This document shows positions 15,722 through 24,191 of a DNA stretch of 39,806 nucleotides, in pieces. The translations under genes and the position numbers were made by a program. Under the pieces are notes generated by a model, which was not told the DNA's origin, made no database searches, and worked only from the letters and a program-made list of their open reading frames with translations. Within the stretch, counting starts at the first letter, position 1. Each line of letters begins with the position of its first letter. The DNA is from Methanobacterium sp. (GTDB taxonomy: Archaea > Methanobacteriota > Methanobacteria > Methanobacteriales > Methanobacteriaceae). The stretch covers positions 1-39,806 of the forward strand of contig JAVSLW010000031.1 in NCBI GenBank assembly GCA_039666455.1, in the 5' to 3' direction.

Positions 15722-16465
15722 CTATTCAAATTTTTTAATTGCCGAAATCAGGCCTTCCACATCAAATGATGGGCCATGAGCAGGATATAACGTTTCAGCC
15801 CCAGCATTAATTATTTTTTGCCAGCTTTCCAGCATTTGGGTTGAATCTTCAATGAGAGCGGCACGGTAATAGGTGCCCAGAAATTTGGGAAAATCTACGG
15901 CAATATCACCAATAAAAGCACGACCATCATCAAGTACTACTGAAATAGAATCGTTACTATGGCCAGGAGTGCATAATATCTTTCCGGGAATCCCCATATC
16001 CCGCAGTGTTTCATTATCATCTCTGGAGATGATAATATCATTATTTCCCATCTGAAGAGGTGGAAAACTGGTATCCTTCACACTCTTACTCAAAAACTCG
16101 TTTATGGAGAATATGATGTTGATGCGCAGGTTAACCCAGCTAGCAAGCACCGTACCATCGCCCTTAGCCAGCCAGGGAATCGCATTTTCATGGGCAATGA
16201 TCCTGGCATCAGCATCTTCCCGGAGCATTGCTGCAGACCCGCTGTGGTCATGATGATAATGTGTGAGTAAAATATAATTTATGTCGGAGATCTCCACGGG
16301 GATGCTTTTGATTTTCTCTTTAAGTTTCTCATAATCGTTTGGAAATGAAGTATCTATCAATAAGTATCCTTCCGAGTATTTTAATAAAAAAGAACTATTT
16401 ATACCCAGATTTAATCTATATAAATCCTCTTTTAACTCTTCACTGCGGATAATAATCACCTCCAT
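15722..16465 (-). CDS. Metallo-beta-lactamase fold hydrolase
   Basis: A 247-residue MBL-fold enzyme with the zinc motif HYHHDH (69-74), then CTPGHSND with the third metal-site histidine, GDIAVDF with the bridging Asp, and LYPAHGPSF with the last histidine. All metal ligands are present, so it is probably active. Family members hydrolyse thioesters, esters, lactones or phosphodiesters, and the subgroup was not resolved. It is the second gene of the TetR-led group, 46 bases after the tetR stop. No strong ribosome site precedes the chosen ATG. Confidence 0.85.
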   Translation of the reverse strand: MEVIIIRSEELKEDLYRLNLGINSSFLLKYSEGYLLIDTSFPNDYEKLKEKIKSIPVEISDINYILLTHYHHDHSGSAAMLREDADARIIAHENAIPWLAKGDGTVLASWVNLRINIIFSINEFLSKSVKDTSFPPLQMGNNDIIISRDDNETLRDMGIPGKILCTPGHSNDSISVVLDDGRAFIGDIAVDFPKFLGTYYRAALIEDSTQMLESWQKIINAGAETLYPAHGPSFDVEGLISAIKKFE

Positions 16466-16511
16466 TGATTATCATGAGTTTGAATAATGTCCAGCACTCC
16501 AGAATAACTGT

Positions 16512-17189
16512 TTATTCCTTTAAATCTTCTGGCAGGACTTTATGGGTAGACCTGACTATTAATCCGGAAGCTACGGTTAAGTAACGTTCCTGACTGATTT
16601 TATTCCACTTAAGGAGCATTTTCTGCTCTGTAGTGGGGGTGAAAGCATTCCCCCATGCCATCCGGTTATATATGGCTGTAGTCACCGGATCCAGATCTTC
16701 ACGTATGGTTCCTTCTTTTATGCCCTGCCTGTAGGCGTCAGCCATCATATGCACCATTTCATTGGTCACCTGCAGGAATTCCTGAACATGAGGATCTTCT
16801 GGATCATGGACCTTCATTTGATAGAGTTCAGTTATGGCCTTCCACTTCTGGGGATTTCTCATAAAAAACTCCACTGTTGCCTGTCCCATGGCCCTGACTT
16901 TTTCTGAACCTCCAGAGCATAGATCCATTCTTTCTTTCATGTACTCATTAGCTTCTTTATTAAGTTCTGCATTTACCGCAGCCAGTAAGCTTCCCTTATT
17001 TTTAAAATACAGGTATATAGTCCCTTTGGCAACATCTGCTTCAGCTGCTACCTGATCCATAGTCATTTTTTCCATCCCATATTCTGCAATTATTTTCTCT
17101 GCAGCTTTTACTATGGCGTTCTGTTTCTCCTTTTTTTTACGTTTCATTCGTGTATTCATGTTGTCACTGTAAAATTTATTTACTTCCAA
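16512..17189 (-). CDS. TetR/AcrR family transcriptional regulator
   Basis: A 225-residue regulator. The N-terminal helix-turn-helix is complete: AAEKIIAEYGMEKMTMDQVA, then AEADVAKGTIYLYFKNKGSLL (about 28-69), typical TetR sequence. The remaining 150 residues are the ligand-binding and dimerisation domain. A basic KRKKKEK precedes the first helix; the true start may be the second Met (MNTRMKRKKKEK). Members usually repress their own and adjacent genes until a small hydrophobic ligand binds. The palindromes at 17236-17263 over its own start site support autorepression. The gene is visibly richer in G+C than most of the window. Confidence 0.92.
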   Translation of the reverse strand: MEVNKFYSDNMNTRMKRKKKEKQNAIVKAAEKIIAEYGMEKMTMDQVAAEADVAKGTIYLYFKNKGSLLAAVNAELNKEANEYMKERMDLCSGGSEKVRAMGQATVEFFMRNPQKWKAITELYQMKVHDPEDPHVQEFLQVTNEMVHMMADAYRQGIKEGTIREDLDPVTTAIYNRMAWGNAFTPTTEQKMLLKWNKISQERYLTVASGLIVRSTHKVLPEDLKE

Positions 17190-17235
17190 AATATCTATTT
17201 CGATGAGATTTCATGAATATAATTACTGAATTTTA

Positions 17236-17275
17236 GTCATTAATGACTATTGGTCATTAATGGTATATAAATTTT
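17236..17275 (-). promoter_or_regulatory. tetR promoter with repeated palindromic operator
   Basis: On the minus strand a TATA box ATTTATATACC (about 17263-17273) is followed by two copies of TCATTAATG(A/G), at 17237-17246 and 17254-17263. The first copy extends to the perfect 12-bp palindrome GTCATTAATGAC (17236-17247). Repeat starts are 17 bp apart and cover the predicted transcription start, as expected for a TetR dimer-of-dimers site. Confidence 0.65.
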
Positions 17276-17313
17276 TCTGTTGTAAAAAAAAATATTTAAA
17301 ATAAGTTTTTCAC

Positions 17314-17616
17314 TTATTTCATGTCTAATTTTCTTATTTTTGCAATTTCTTTTTTTTGAACAGGTATTTCAACTACGGCAGTTCCATAGCATGGTTTGGT
17401 GTATGGAAACAGTATTGTGCCTTTTTCTTCATTGATTCCCACAGGGACTGGAGGTATTCCAATAATTCTTGCCCCTAAAATTTTCTCTCCAGGCTTAACA
17501 TGGATTACTTCAGGCGCATTTTCATTAATTACCCGGGCACATTCTTTAAAACCCGCACGTGATATTAATACTTCATAATCTTCAGATTCCTGTAAATATG
17601 TTTCAAGACAAAACAT
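17314..17616 (-). CDS. DUF1894 family methanogen protein
   Basis: A 100-residue soluble protein beginning MFCLETYLQESEDYEVLISR and containing VKPGEKILGARIIGIPPVPV and TILFPYTKPCYGTAVVEIPV, which I recognise as the DUF1894 pattern restricted to methanogens. Two cysteines near the ends (Cys3 and the one in KPCYG) stand out. The function is unknown. It is the last of three closely spaced minus-strand genes (45 bases after the DUF1890 stop), so a shared role with DUF1890 and the membrane protein is likely. Confidence 0.75.
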   Translation of the reverse strand: MFCLETYLQESEDYEVLISRAGFKECARVINENAPEVIHVKPGEKILGARIIGIPPVPVGINEEKGTILFPYTKPCYGTAVVEIPVQKKEIAKIRKLDMK

Positions 17617-17661
17617 TATAATCCTCCAGCAGTTATTAAATAATTATTCAGGTATTTAAAA

Positions 17662-18135
17662 TTAAATTTCACCTGATTCCCTTAATTTTTCAATGGCTTT
17701 ATCAAATCGAACCCTCAGTGGGGTGGGATTATGAAATGCTCTTGCAGAAACAATTGTTGCATCAGTACTTTCTGAAACCATATTCTGGAATTCTTCCAGT
17801 TTTTCGGTGTCTTTTTCAAAAATAATGGCAAGGGATGTGGTATCAAGAATACTGTTAAAAGTTACAAAGTATGAGACAGCCGCATCCCTGTGAATAAACC
17901 CAATTAAAAGGTCAAATGCACCCTTATCCAGTTTATCAATACAGGAGTCAATATCAACCTTATTTTTGATATAGTACTCTTCCGGGTCTCCAACTTCTAA
18001 AAGTTTCATTGCTGAGGGAGTACTGGCTGTTGTGACGTCATAACCTATTTTTTTAAGTTTATATGTTACGTAGACTGCAAGTGGGGTCTGAGAAGGTGAT
18101 TCGGGGCATCCTAACAATATTAAAGCTTTTTTCAT
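17662..18135 (-). CDS. DUF1890 family methanogen protein
   Basis: A 157-residue alpha/beta protein starting MKKALILLGCPESPSQTPLA, with a Rossmann-like first strand, a CPESPSQ motif and LLIGFIHRDAAVSYFVTFNS in the middle. Length and start match the DUF1890 family, which I know only from methanogenic archaea. No catalytic function is established. It is encoded between a polytopic membrane protein and DUF1894 with gaps of 33 and 45 bases, suggesting one transcript. Confidence 0.75.
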   Translation of the reverse strand: MKKALILLGCPESPSQTPLAVYVTYKLKKIGYDVTTASTPSAMKLLEVGDPEEYYIKNKVDIDSCIDKLDKGAFDLLIGFIHRDAAVSYFVTFNSILDTTSLAIIFEKDTEKLEEFQNMVSESTDATIVSARAFHNPTPLRVRFDKAIEKLRESGEI

Positions 18136-18168
18136 GTGTATTTCTCCTTTATTTATTTTAATTGAATG

Positions 18169-19245
18169 TTATTTCTTTAAGACCAGCATATGACTTACTA
18201 TGAATGTGCCCAAAAACATGAAAGTTAATAATGCGGTTCCGTTTATTGATCGGTTCATTATGAATAATCCCACCAGTGACTGTGCTATGAATGCTGCAAG
18301 AGACCCAATAAGCAGTGCTTCTCTTCCTAAATATTTTCTATTTCCATTTTCTCTTTTAAAACGGTATACTGTAAGCATTTTAAATCCTAATACGGTTACT
18401 CCCACGCACCAGAGTAAAAGCAGGATTAAAGTAGCATATCCAAAATCAAAAGCATATCCAAATATTCCAGGTAGCATGTAATCTATCACGTCCTTTTTAC
18501 TTACAAGAATCCCATAAAATACAGGAAAAGGTAATCCAAACAGGGTGATTAAGGATATTGGTAATGTTACATAACCGTCTGATCCTCCGTTACATTCAAG
18601 GCCCCAGTAGCATGATCCTTGAACGTGTCCAAAGATTGCAGAGTTCTTTAGTACCATGGTAAGACTTGGAAGTGCATAATCTTCAATTCGGGATATTCTT
18701 AAAAGGGGACTTAAAACAGGCATCTGCAGAATATTGGCCAGAACTTCCAGTGATCCGAAACCTAAAAGCATCACAGCAGCTACCGTTATTATTTTTTTTA
18801 TGCTAAACACTGATTTTTGACGGAATGATTTGGAGATGATAAAGAAGCCAAGCAGCAAACCTGAAAACCATAAAACCAGAAAAGATCTGTGCATTATTCC
18901 TCCAAAAATGGTGATTAATGCTATTATAATGAATATAAACAGTCTTAGATGGGTTATTTTGATACCAACTTCTTTCATCATTGGCAGTGTAGCCAGTGAA
19001 GTTATCACTGCAAGAAGGGCCAGCGGCCCGTAGGGATGGGCGAGTTCATAATGTCCAAAGGGTAAAAATAACAAAGCAGCATCAATACCAAACATTATTA
19101 AAATGCCTAAGCTCCCTATAAGTGCTACAAAGAGTACAAGACTTAGCGAAAGTGGAATTAAATTAAACAGAAACATCACGCCGATCTGCATGATAATTAA
19201 TATTTCTATTATAAATTGAAGATGATTTTCAGCGACTAAAGCCAA
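18169..19245 (-). CDS. Polytopic membrane protein upstream of DUF1890
   Basis: A 358-residue protein with roughly eight to nine hydrophobic helices. The first two run together near the N terminus; the last two follow the basic loop VYRFKRENGNRKYLGRE. A non-membrane loop HVQGSCYWGLECNGGSDGYV, with two cysteines that could form a disulfide outside the cell, lies at about residue 205-225. I recognise no transporter signature. It is first in the cluster with DUF1890 and DUF1894, so its role is probably methanogen-specific. That is inference from context only. Confidence 0.75.
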   Translation of the reverse strand: MALVAENHLQFIIEILIIMQIGVMFLFNLIPLSLSLVLFVALIGSLGILIMFGIDAALLFLPFGHYELAHPYGPLALLAVITSLATLPMMKEVGIKITHLRLFIFIIIALITIFGGIMHRSFLVLWFSGLLLGFFIISKSFRQKSVFSIKKIITVAAVMLLGFGSLEVLANILQMPVLSPLLRISRIEDYALPSLTMVLKNSAIFGHVQGSCYWGLECNGGSDGYVTLPISLITLFGLPFPVFYGILVSKKDVIDYMLPGIFGYAFDFGYATLILLLLWCVGVTVLGFKMLTVYRFKRENGNRKYLGREALLIGSLAAFIAQSLVGLFIMNRSINGTALLTFMFLGTFIVSHMLVLKK

Positions 19246-19384
19246 TTTTATTCCTCACATGGACTTTGCATAGATTATTCTGATTAGATTAAACAGAATT
19301 TTATAAAGAAAAATATAATTAAATGTTTACATTGAGTAAATTTTATATTTATACATATCTAACATAACTATTAAATATAACCTT

Positions 19385-19885
19385 TTAATTTTGGTAATCT
19401 TCTATGAACTTATAAAAAACCACCATGTGTTCTCCATCACCATTATAATTTCTGATGGCGGTTGTGCCCAGAATATTCATTGTATCTCCATGGGTTTCTT
19501 CCTGGAAACCAAGTTTCTTATAAAAAGATATGGAATTCCAGTTAATGGGCTTTGTAATTAAATTTATCTTTTTACAGCCTTTTGAAGCTGCTTTCCCAAC
19601 AAAAGCATCTACAAGTTTTCTCCCTATATTCTTTCCCCTCATCTTTGGATCAACACATAGAAGGTGAATATATGATTCTTCAGGATTTTCCTGAGATATA
19701 AATCCTAAAAGAAAACCTCCAATGCTTTCTAAGGATAATTCCGCAACAAAACATGTACTTTTAAAATATCTGGTGAAAATATGGTAAATTGAATTTCTTT
19801 CAGTTTCCATTGGTTCACATTTTTCTGCAAGCTCTGCTATTTTAATAAAATCTTCTTCCACCGTGTTTCTTATGATTGTCTTCAA
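19385..19885 (-). CDS. GNAT family N-acetyltransferase
   Basis: A 166-residue GNAT-fold protein. The acetyl-CoA pyrophosphate loop is MRGKNIGRKL (motif R/Q-x2-G-x-G/A), preceded by LLCVDPK on strand 4. INWNSISFYKKLGFQEE is the typical C-terminal NxxxxxFYxkxGF motif. The substrate is unknown; RimI-like or small-molecule acetylation are both possible. GGAGGTGTAA lies just before the ATG. It stands alone, with 97 bases between it and the divergent tRNA gene. Confidence 0.87.
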   Translation of the reverse strand: MKTIIRNTVEEDFIKIAELAEKCEPMETERNSIYHIFTRYFKSTCFVAELSLESIGGFLLGFISQENPEESYIHLLCVDPKMRGKNIGRKLVDAFVGKAASKGCKKINLITKPINWNSISFYKKLGFQEETHGDTMNILGTTAIRNYNGDGEHMVVFYKFIEDYQN

Positions 19886-19982
19886 AATAATTACACCTCC
19901 ATAAAAATGATAACATTAAATTTAAATACAGGAAATATTAACTTATAATATGCTCTATGTTTTGAATTAAAATTAAATACAG

Positions 19983-20055
<73 letters not shown>

Positions 20056-20124
20056 CTTCTAAAAATTAAAAATTCAGCTAATTATGCCTTGCTTAACTTT
20101 AATTTAATTCAAAGATTTTATTTT

Positions 20125-20805
20125 TCAAACCATATCCACTGATTTCATTTCGTCCATGAATCTCTGGATGTTATTTATAATATCTTCAAGCCCTTCACCA
20201 GTTTTTAAGCTGCTTTTTATCACCACAACACCAGGATTAAGTTTTAAAACATCGTCCACCATCTTATTTTCATCTGCACCAACTGCTTTGGCGATGTCCA
20301 CTTTGTTAATGACCACGATGTCTGCATCCTTGAAGATTAAGGGGTGCTTTAAAACTGTGTCGTCTCCTTCGCTTACGCTTATAACAACCATTCTTATGTG
20401 GGATCCAAGGTCAAAGTCAACTGGACAGATGAGGTTTCCAACGTTTTCTATGAATAAAACTTCTATATCATCCATTGGAAGATCATGAAGGGCATGTTCA
20501 ACTAAATGGGCGTCTAAATGACATTCTTTTCCTGTATTAAGCCCAACAACAGGTACATCATGATTTTCAAATCTTCCAGCGTCAAATCTGCTTATAACAT
20601 CGCCTGCTATGACTCCTATTCTGTAATTCATTTTATCTATAAGATTTTCTATAAGTGAAGTTTTTCCAGAGCCTATTGCCCCTAAAACGTCCACTGCAAA
20701 TACTCCTGTCCTGTCGAATATTCTCTGGTTTCTTCTGGCTAACTTTTTATTTGCAAGCATAATATCGTGCTGTATCTCTACTTCGGCTATTTTATGCATC
20801 GTCAT
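20125..20805 (-). CDS. hypB: Hydrogenase nickel incorporation protein HypB
   Basis: A 226-residue SIMIBI GTPase with P-loop GAIGSGKTS (42-50), the switch region GDV, GLNTGKECHLDAH with the cysteine and histidine of the G-domain metal site, ENVGNLICP, and NKVD for guanine recognition. It delivers nickel to [NiFe]-hydrogenase large subunits together with HypA. It lacks the histidine-rich N-terminal stretch of nickel-storing HypB forms. The gene overlaps hypA by 14 bases. In a methanogen the clients would be the Frh, Mvh and Ech/Eha/Ehb hydrogenases. Confidence 0.95.
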   Translation of the reverse strand: MTMHKIAEVEIQHDIMLANKKLARRNQRIFDRTGVFAVDVLGAIGSGKTSLIENLIDKMNYRIGVIAGDVISRFDAGRFENHDVPVVGLNTGKECHLDAHLVEHALHDLPMDDIEVLFIENVGNLICPVDFDLGSHIRMVVISVSEGDDTVLKHPLIFKDADIVVINKVDIAKAVGADENKMVDDVLKLNPGVVVIKSSLKTGEGLEDIINNIQRFMDEMKSVDMV

Positions 20806-21169
20806 CCTCCTTTTCTATTTTAATACTTTTTACATTGCATTCTCTGCCTTTAATTATCTTTAAATCTTGTTCTTCACATTCAGGACATTTTACAATGGGT
20901 ACAAAATGGTCAAGATCATCCCCTGCAGGTCCCACAAAATCACAGGATTTACATTTTATTTCGATTGGAACTTCTTCTATAATGATTTCAGCCCCTTCAA
21001 GGAGCGTATTTTCACTTAAAACACCAATCATAAATTTAAGCTGTTCAGGATTTAATAAAGTTAATTTTCCAATTTCTATGGTAACTTCGCTAATTTCTTG
21101 AGCGTTATTTTTCTCTGCAACATCAACTGCAGTCTTTACTATGGCATCGGCCATTGAAAGCTCGTGCAT
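20792..21169 (-). CDS. hypA: Hydrogenase nickel incorporation protein HypA
   Basis: A 125-residue nickel metallochaperone. I place the start at the ATG giving MHELSMADAI, because His2 of the MHE start is the nickel ligand in HypA proteins. The upstream in-frame GTG at 21178 would bury it and overlaps the ribosome site GAGGTGG. The zinc site is formed by CKSC (73, 76) and CPEC (95, 98). The C-terminal tail KIEKEDDDA is acidic. It is transcribed with hypB on the minus strand, diverging from prs. Confidence 0.95.
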   Translation of the reverse strand: MHELSMADAIVKTAVDVAEKNNAQEISEVTIEIGKLTLLNPEQLKFMIGVLSENTLLEGAEIIIEEVPIEIKCKSCDFVGPAGDDLDHFVPIVKCPECEEQDLKIIKGRECNVKSIKIEKEDDDA

Positions 21170-21479
21170 TATCTCCACCTCAAATTAATAAGATAATTCT
21201 TTAATTTATTAATATAAAATTTAAAGTAATCTAAAATAGATTAACTTAATATCAAATATATGTCGTATATTATTTAGAGACTGTCAACTGGGGCTGGAAG
21301 TATTCCTCTATTTTTTGAAAGTCAAAATTTAGATAAGGATTTACAACTCTCTGTAACTTTAAAACCCCTATTTTTATATATCAGCATGAGTATAACAAAT
21401 TATGTTTCACTAAATTGATATGTTTAATAGTTAATTTCAATTATAAATATTTTTACATGTTATTTAAAAGGTGATTATT

Positions 21480-22355
21480 TTGATAATAGGTGGATCTGCT
21501 TCGCAAAAATTAGCTGCAAAAATTGCAAAAGAACTTGAATGTCCATTAATTCCAATAGAAACCAGAAAATTTCCCGATGGTGAGAGATATATTCGAATAA
21601 GGGGTAAACTGGACGACGAGGCGATTGTTGTCCAATCAACAGGATATCCTCAGGATGAAAACTTAATAGAACTTTTTTTTATACTTAAAACTTTAAAAAG
21701 CATGGGCATTAAAAAAATTAAAGTAGCAATTCCTTATTTTGGTTACGGACGGCAAGAAAGACGTTTTAAAAGCGGTGAAGCAGTTTCTGCAGTTATTATT
21801 TCAGAGCTTCTTGAAATTTCTGGTGCCGGTGAAATATTCTGCATAAATCTGCACGAAGAAAATATAGCGAAGTTTTTTAAGATTCCAGTGCACAATTTAT
21901 CTGCAATGCCGCTTATTGCAAACTATATTAAAGAAACAGTTGACAATCCTGTTATTATTGCCCCAGATAAAGGGGCTCTTGGATTTGCAGGGGAAATTGC
22001 CCGGATACTTGACTGTGAGCATGATTATCTTGAAAAAATCAGAATTTCTCCAGACATGGTAAAAACAAAACCAAAAAACATTGATGTTAAAGGAAAGGAA
22101 GCTATTATAATTGATGATATAATAAGTACAGGTGGTACAATAGTTAATGCTGCCGTGATTTTAAGAGAACTGGGTGCCTCCAGGGTTATTGTGTCATGTG
22201 TTCACGGAGTACTGGTTGAAGATGCACTGCTTAAGATATTTTCAGCAGGTGTTGACGATGTTGTTTCAACTGACACTATTTCTTCTGATGTGAGCGTCAT
22301 TTCAGTGGCTCCATTGATTGCAGATGCAATTAAAAAAAGCAGGGGTTGTAAATAA
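21480..22355 (+). CDS. prs: Ribose-phosphate pyrophosphokinase
   Basis: A PRPP synthase of about 291 residues. Start chosen at TTG 21480 (MIIGGSASQKLA), with AGGTGAT at 21469-21475; the frame also opens at GTG 21471. It has FPDGERYIRI, the ATP-site segment PYFGYGRQERRF, the conserved NLHEEN histidine and the PRPP loop DDIISTGGT. It forms PRPP from ribose 5-phosphate and ATP for nucleotide, histidine and tryptophan synthesis. Archaeal enzymes of this length are normal. It converges with the helicase gene, and twin hairpins lie between the two. Confidence 0.95.
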   Translation: MIIGGSASQKLAAKIAKELECPLIPIETRKFPDGERYIRIRGKLDDEAIVVQSTGYPQDENLIELFFILKTLKSMGIKKIKVAIPYFGYGRQERRFKSGEAVSAVIISELLEISGAGEIFCINLHEENIAKFFKIPVHNLSAMPLIANYIKETVDNPVIIAPDKGALGFAGEIARILDCEHDYLEKIRISPDMVKTKPKNIDVKGKEAIIIDDIISTGGTIVNAAVILRELGASRVIVSCVHGVLVEDALLKIFSAGVDDVVSTDTISSDVSVISVAPLIADAIKKSRGCK

Positions 22356-22411
22356 ATCTTTGAAAATTAGTTGAAAAGATAATTAATTGTTCTCTTTTAT
22401 TTACAGGCTGT

Positions 22412-22455
22412 CAAAAACCTACGGTTTTTGGCGCATCAAAAATCTTTGATTTTTG
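22412..22455. repeat. Twin-hairpin palindromic element B at the prs / helicase convergence
   Basis: Hairpin 1: CAAAAACC (22412-22419), loop TAC, GGTTTTTG (22423-22430). Hairpin 2: CAAAAATC (22437-22444), loop TTT, GATTTTTG (22448-22455). The stems are 8 bp and the spacer six bases. The second hairpin encodes the last codons (AKIKDF) and stop of the helicase. Either strand could use it as a terminator, but the architecture matches elements A and C, which lie inside coding sequence. Confidence 0.7.
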
Positions 22456-24019
22456 CAGGTTCTACATTAACTCTCTTACCTTTGATTCTGCCTTTATCCA
22501 TCAGTGACATGAAATTCTTTGCACCCTCCTCAGGAACCTCAATAAATGAAAACCTATCAAAAACATCTATTTTGCCAATCACATGGCTTGAAAGCCCTGT
22601 ATTTTCATTAACAGCTTTAACAATGTCTTTAGCTTTAATTTTTTGTTTTTGACCCACATTAATAAAGAACCTCACCATTCCAGGACTAGCGCCTGTATCT
22701 TTAAATTCGGCATCAGAACTTTCTGTATGGTTTTCTTTATTCATGACTATTTTTAAAAGAGCCGCAGCAGTTTCAACTGATGTATAATCCTCTTCCATCA
22801 AACGTTCAATTAGACGAATGTATTTACTCAAATCATCGTTGTTTACTACTGATTTAACCCGGTCTAAGAAGATGTCAGTTCTTATTTCTTCAACATCTGC
22901 AAGTGAAGGGATTCTGTGCTGTTCAATCTTTGTTTTTGTAAATTTCTGTATGTCTCTAAGCTGATAAATTTCCCTACCTGCAACAAATGTGAATGCGCGG
23001 CCTGTTTTTCCTGCACGACCAGTTCTACCGATTCTATGCACATAATATTCATCATCATTTGGTACGTCATAATTAAATACGGCTTCTACATCTTCCACGT
23101 CAATTCCACGAGCTGCAACGTCAGTTGCAACAAGAATTTCTATCTGCCCCTTTCTGAACTTACCCATGACCCGATCTCTCTGTTTTTGAGTCATATCTCC
23201 ATGGAGACCGTCTGCAAGATATCCCCGAACCTGTAAATGTGTTACCAGGGCGTCAACCCTCCTTTTAGTGTTACAGAATACCAGAGATAGTTTAGGGTTA
23301 TATATATCTACTAAACGAGAAAGAAGTTCTAACTTCATCTTTTCTTTAACTTCAAAGTAAATCTGCTCAATTTCAGGAACAGTCATTTTCTGATGGACCA
23401 CTTTTACAAATTCAGGGTTTTTCTGAAATCTTCTGGTTAAATTTAAAATTGGTCTGGACATTGTGGCAGAAAAAAGAAGTGTCTGTCTCTTTTCAGGCAT
23501 ATATTCAAGTATAAATTCTATATCTTCACGAAAACCCATGTCCAGCATTTCGTCAGCTTCATCAAGGATGATAGTATTTACATTATCCATTTTAAGTGTT
23601 TTACGTCTTATATGATCCATTACACGACCAGGAGTACCTATAATTATTTGAACTCCTTTTTTAAGAGCCTTAATTTGTCGTTCTATTGGTTGTCCGCCGT
23701 AGATAGGCAGGATACTAATTTTTTGGTATTTTGAAAGTTTTCTTAATTCTTCAGCAACCTGAATGGCCAGCTCTCTTGTTGGACACAAAATAACTGCCTG
23801 TAGCTTCTTATTTTCCGGGTCAACCATTTCTAAAACTGGAATTCCAAATGCTGCTGTTTTCCCGGTCCCTGTTTGAGCCTGTCCTGTAACGTCTTTACCA
23901 TCTAAAATATGGGGGATAGCAAGTGATTGGATTGGTGTTGCCTCTTCAAATCCCAAATCTGCAACAGCTTTTTTGATCTCAGGAGAGAGATCTAATTCAA
24001 AAAATTTTAATTTTTTCAT
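22436..24019 (-). CDS. DEAD-box RNA helicase (DeaD/CshA type)
   Basis: A 527-residue helicase with Q motif (ATPIQ), AQTGTGKT (48-55), PTREL, DEAD (153-156), SAT (184-186), the second RecA domain with ATDVAARGIDV, and HRIGRTGRAG. After the core, about residues 440-520 match the DbpA-type RNA-binding domain (MVRFFINVGQKQKIKAKDIV, then VIGKIDVFDRFSFIEVP). Such enzymes unwind structured RNA, aid ribosome assembly and often act at low temperature. The last six residues and the stop come from palindromic element B, so the native C terminus may have been altered. No operon partner is seen. Confidence 0.93.
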   Translation of the reverse strand: MKKLKFFELDLSPEIKKAVADLGFEEATPIQSLAIPHILDGKDVTGQAQTGTGKTAAFGIPVLEMVDPENKKLQAVILCPTRELAIQVAEELRKLSKYQKISILPIYGGQPIERQIKALKKGVQIIIGTPGRVMDHIRRKTLKMDNVNTIILDEADEMLDMGFREDIEFILEYMPEKRQTLLFSATMSRPILNLTRRFQKNPEFVKVVHQKMTVPEIEQIYFEVKEKMKLELLSRLVDIYNPKLSLVFCNTKRRVDALVTHLQVRGYLADGLHGDMTQKQRDRVMGKFRKGQIEILVATDVAARGIDVEDVEAVFNYDVPNDDEYYVHRIGRTGRAGKTGRAFTFVAGREIYQLRDIQKFTKTKIEQHRIPSLADVEEIRTDIFLDRVKSVVNNDDLSKYIRLIERLMEEDYTSVETAAALLKIVMNKENHTESSDAEFKDTGASPGMVRFFINVGQKQKIKAKDIVKAVNENTGLSSHVIGKIDVFDRFSFIEVPEEGAKNFMSLMDKGRIKGKRVNVEPAKIKDF

Positions 24020-24191
24020 CTTATCTTCCTATTTTTAATTTAAAACATAATTAAAGAATTATTTTAAGAGAATGAACATGATAACTAAAAAATGTCATTC
24101 AATATTATTAATTTAATTATCTAAAAAAATTTTTGATAGTGATATTAGCCAAAAATAAACTAAAGGAAATGGAAAATCATTTCCAATTGAG

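Noticed and set aside
22916..23236. 106-residue plus-strand ORF rich in Cys, Phe and Ser
   Set aside because: Antisense shadow within the DEAD-box helicase motifs; the helicase reading is unambiguous.
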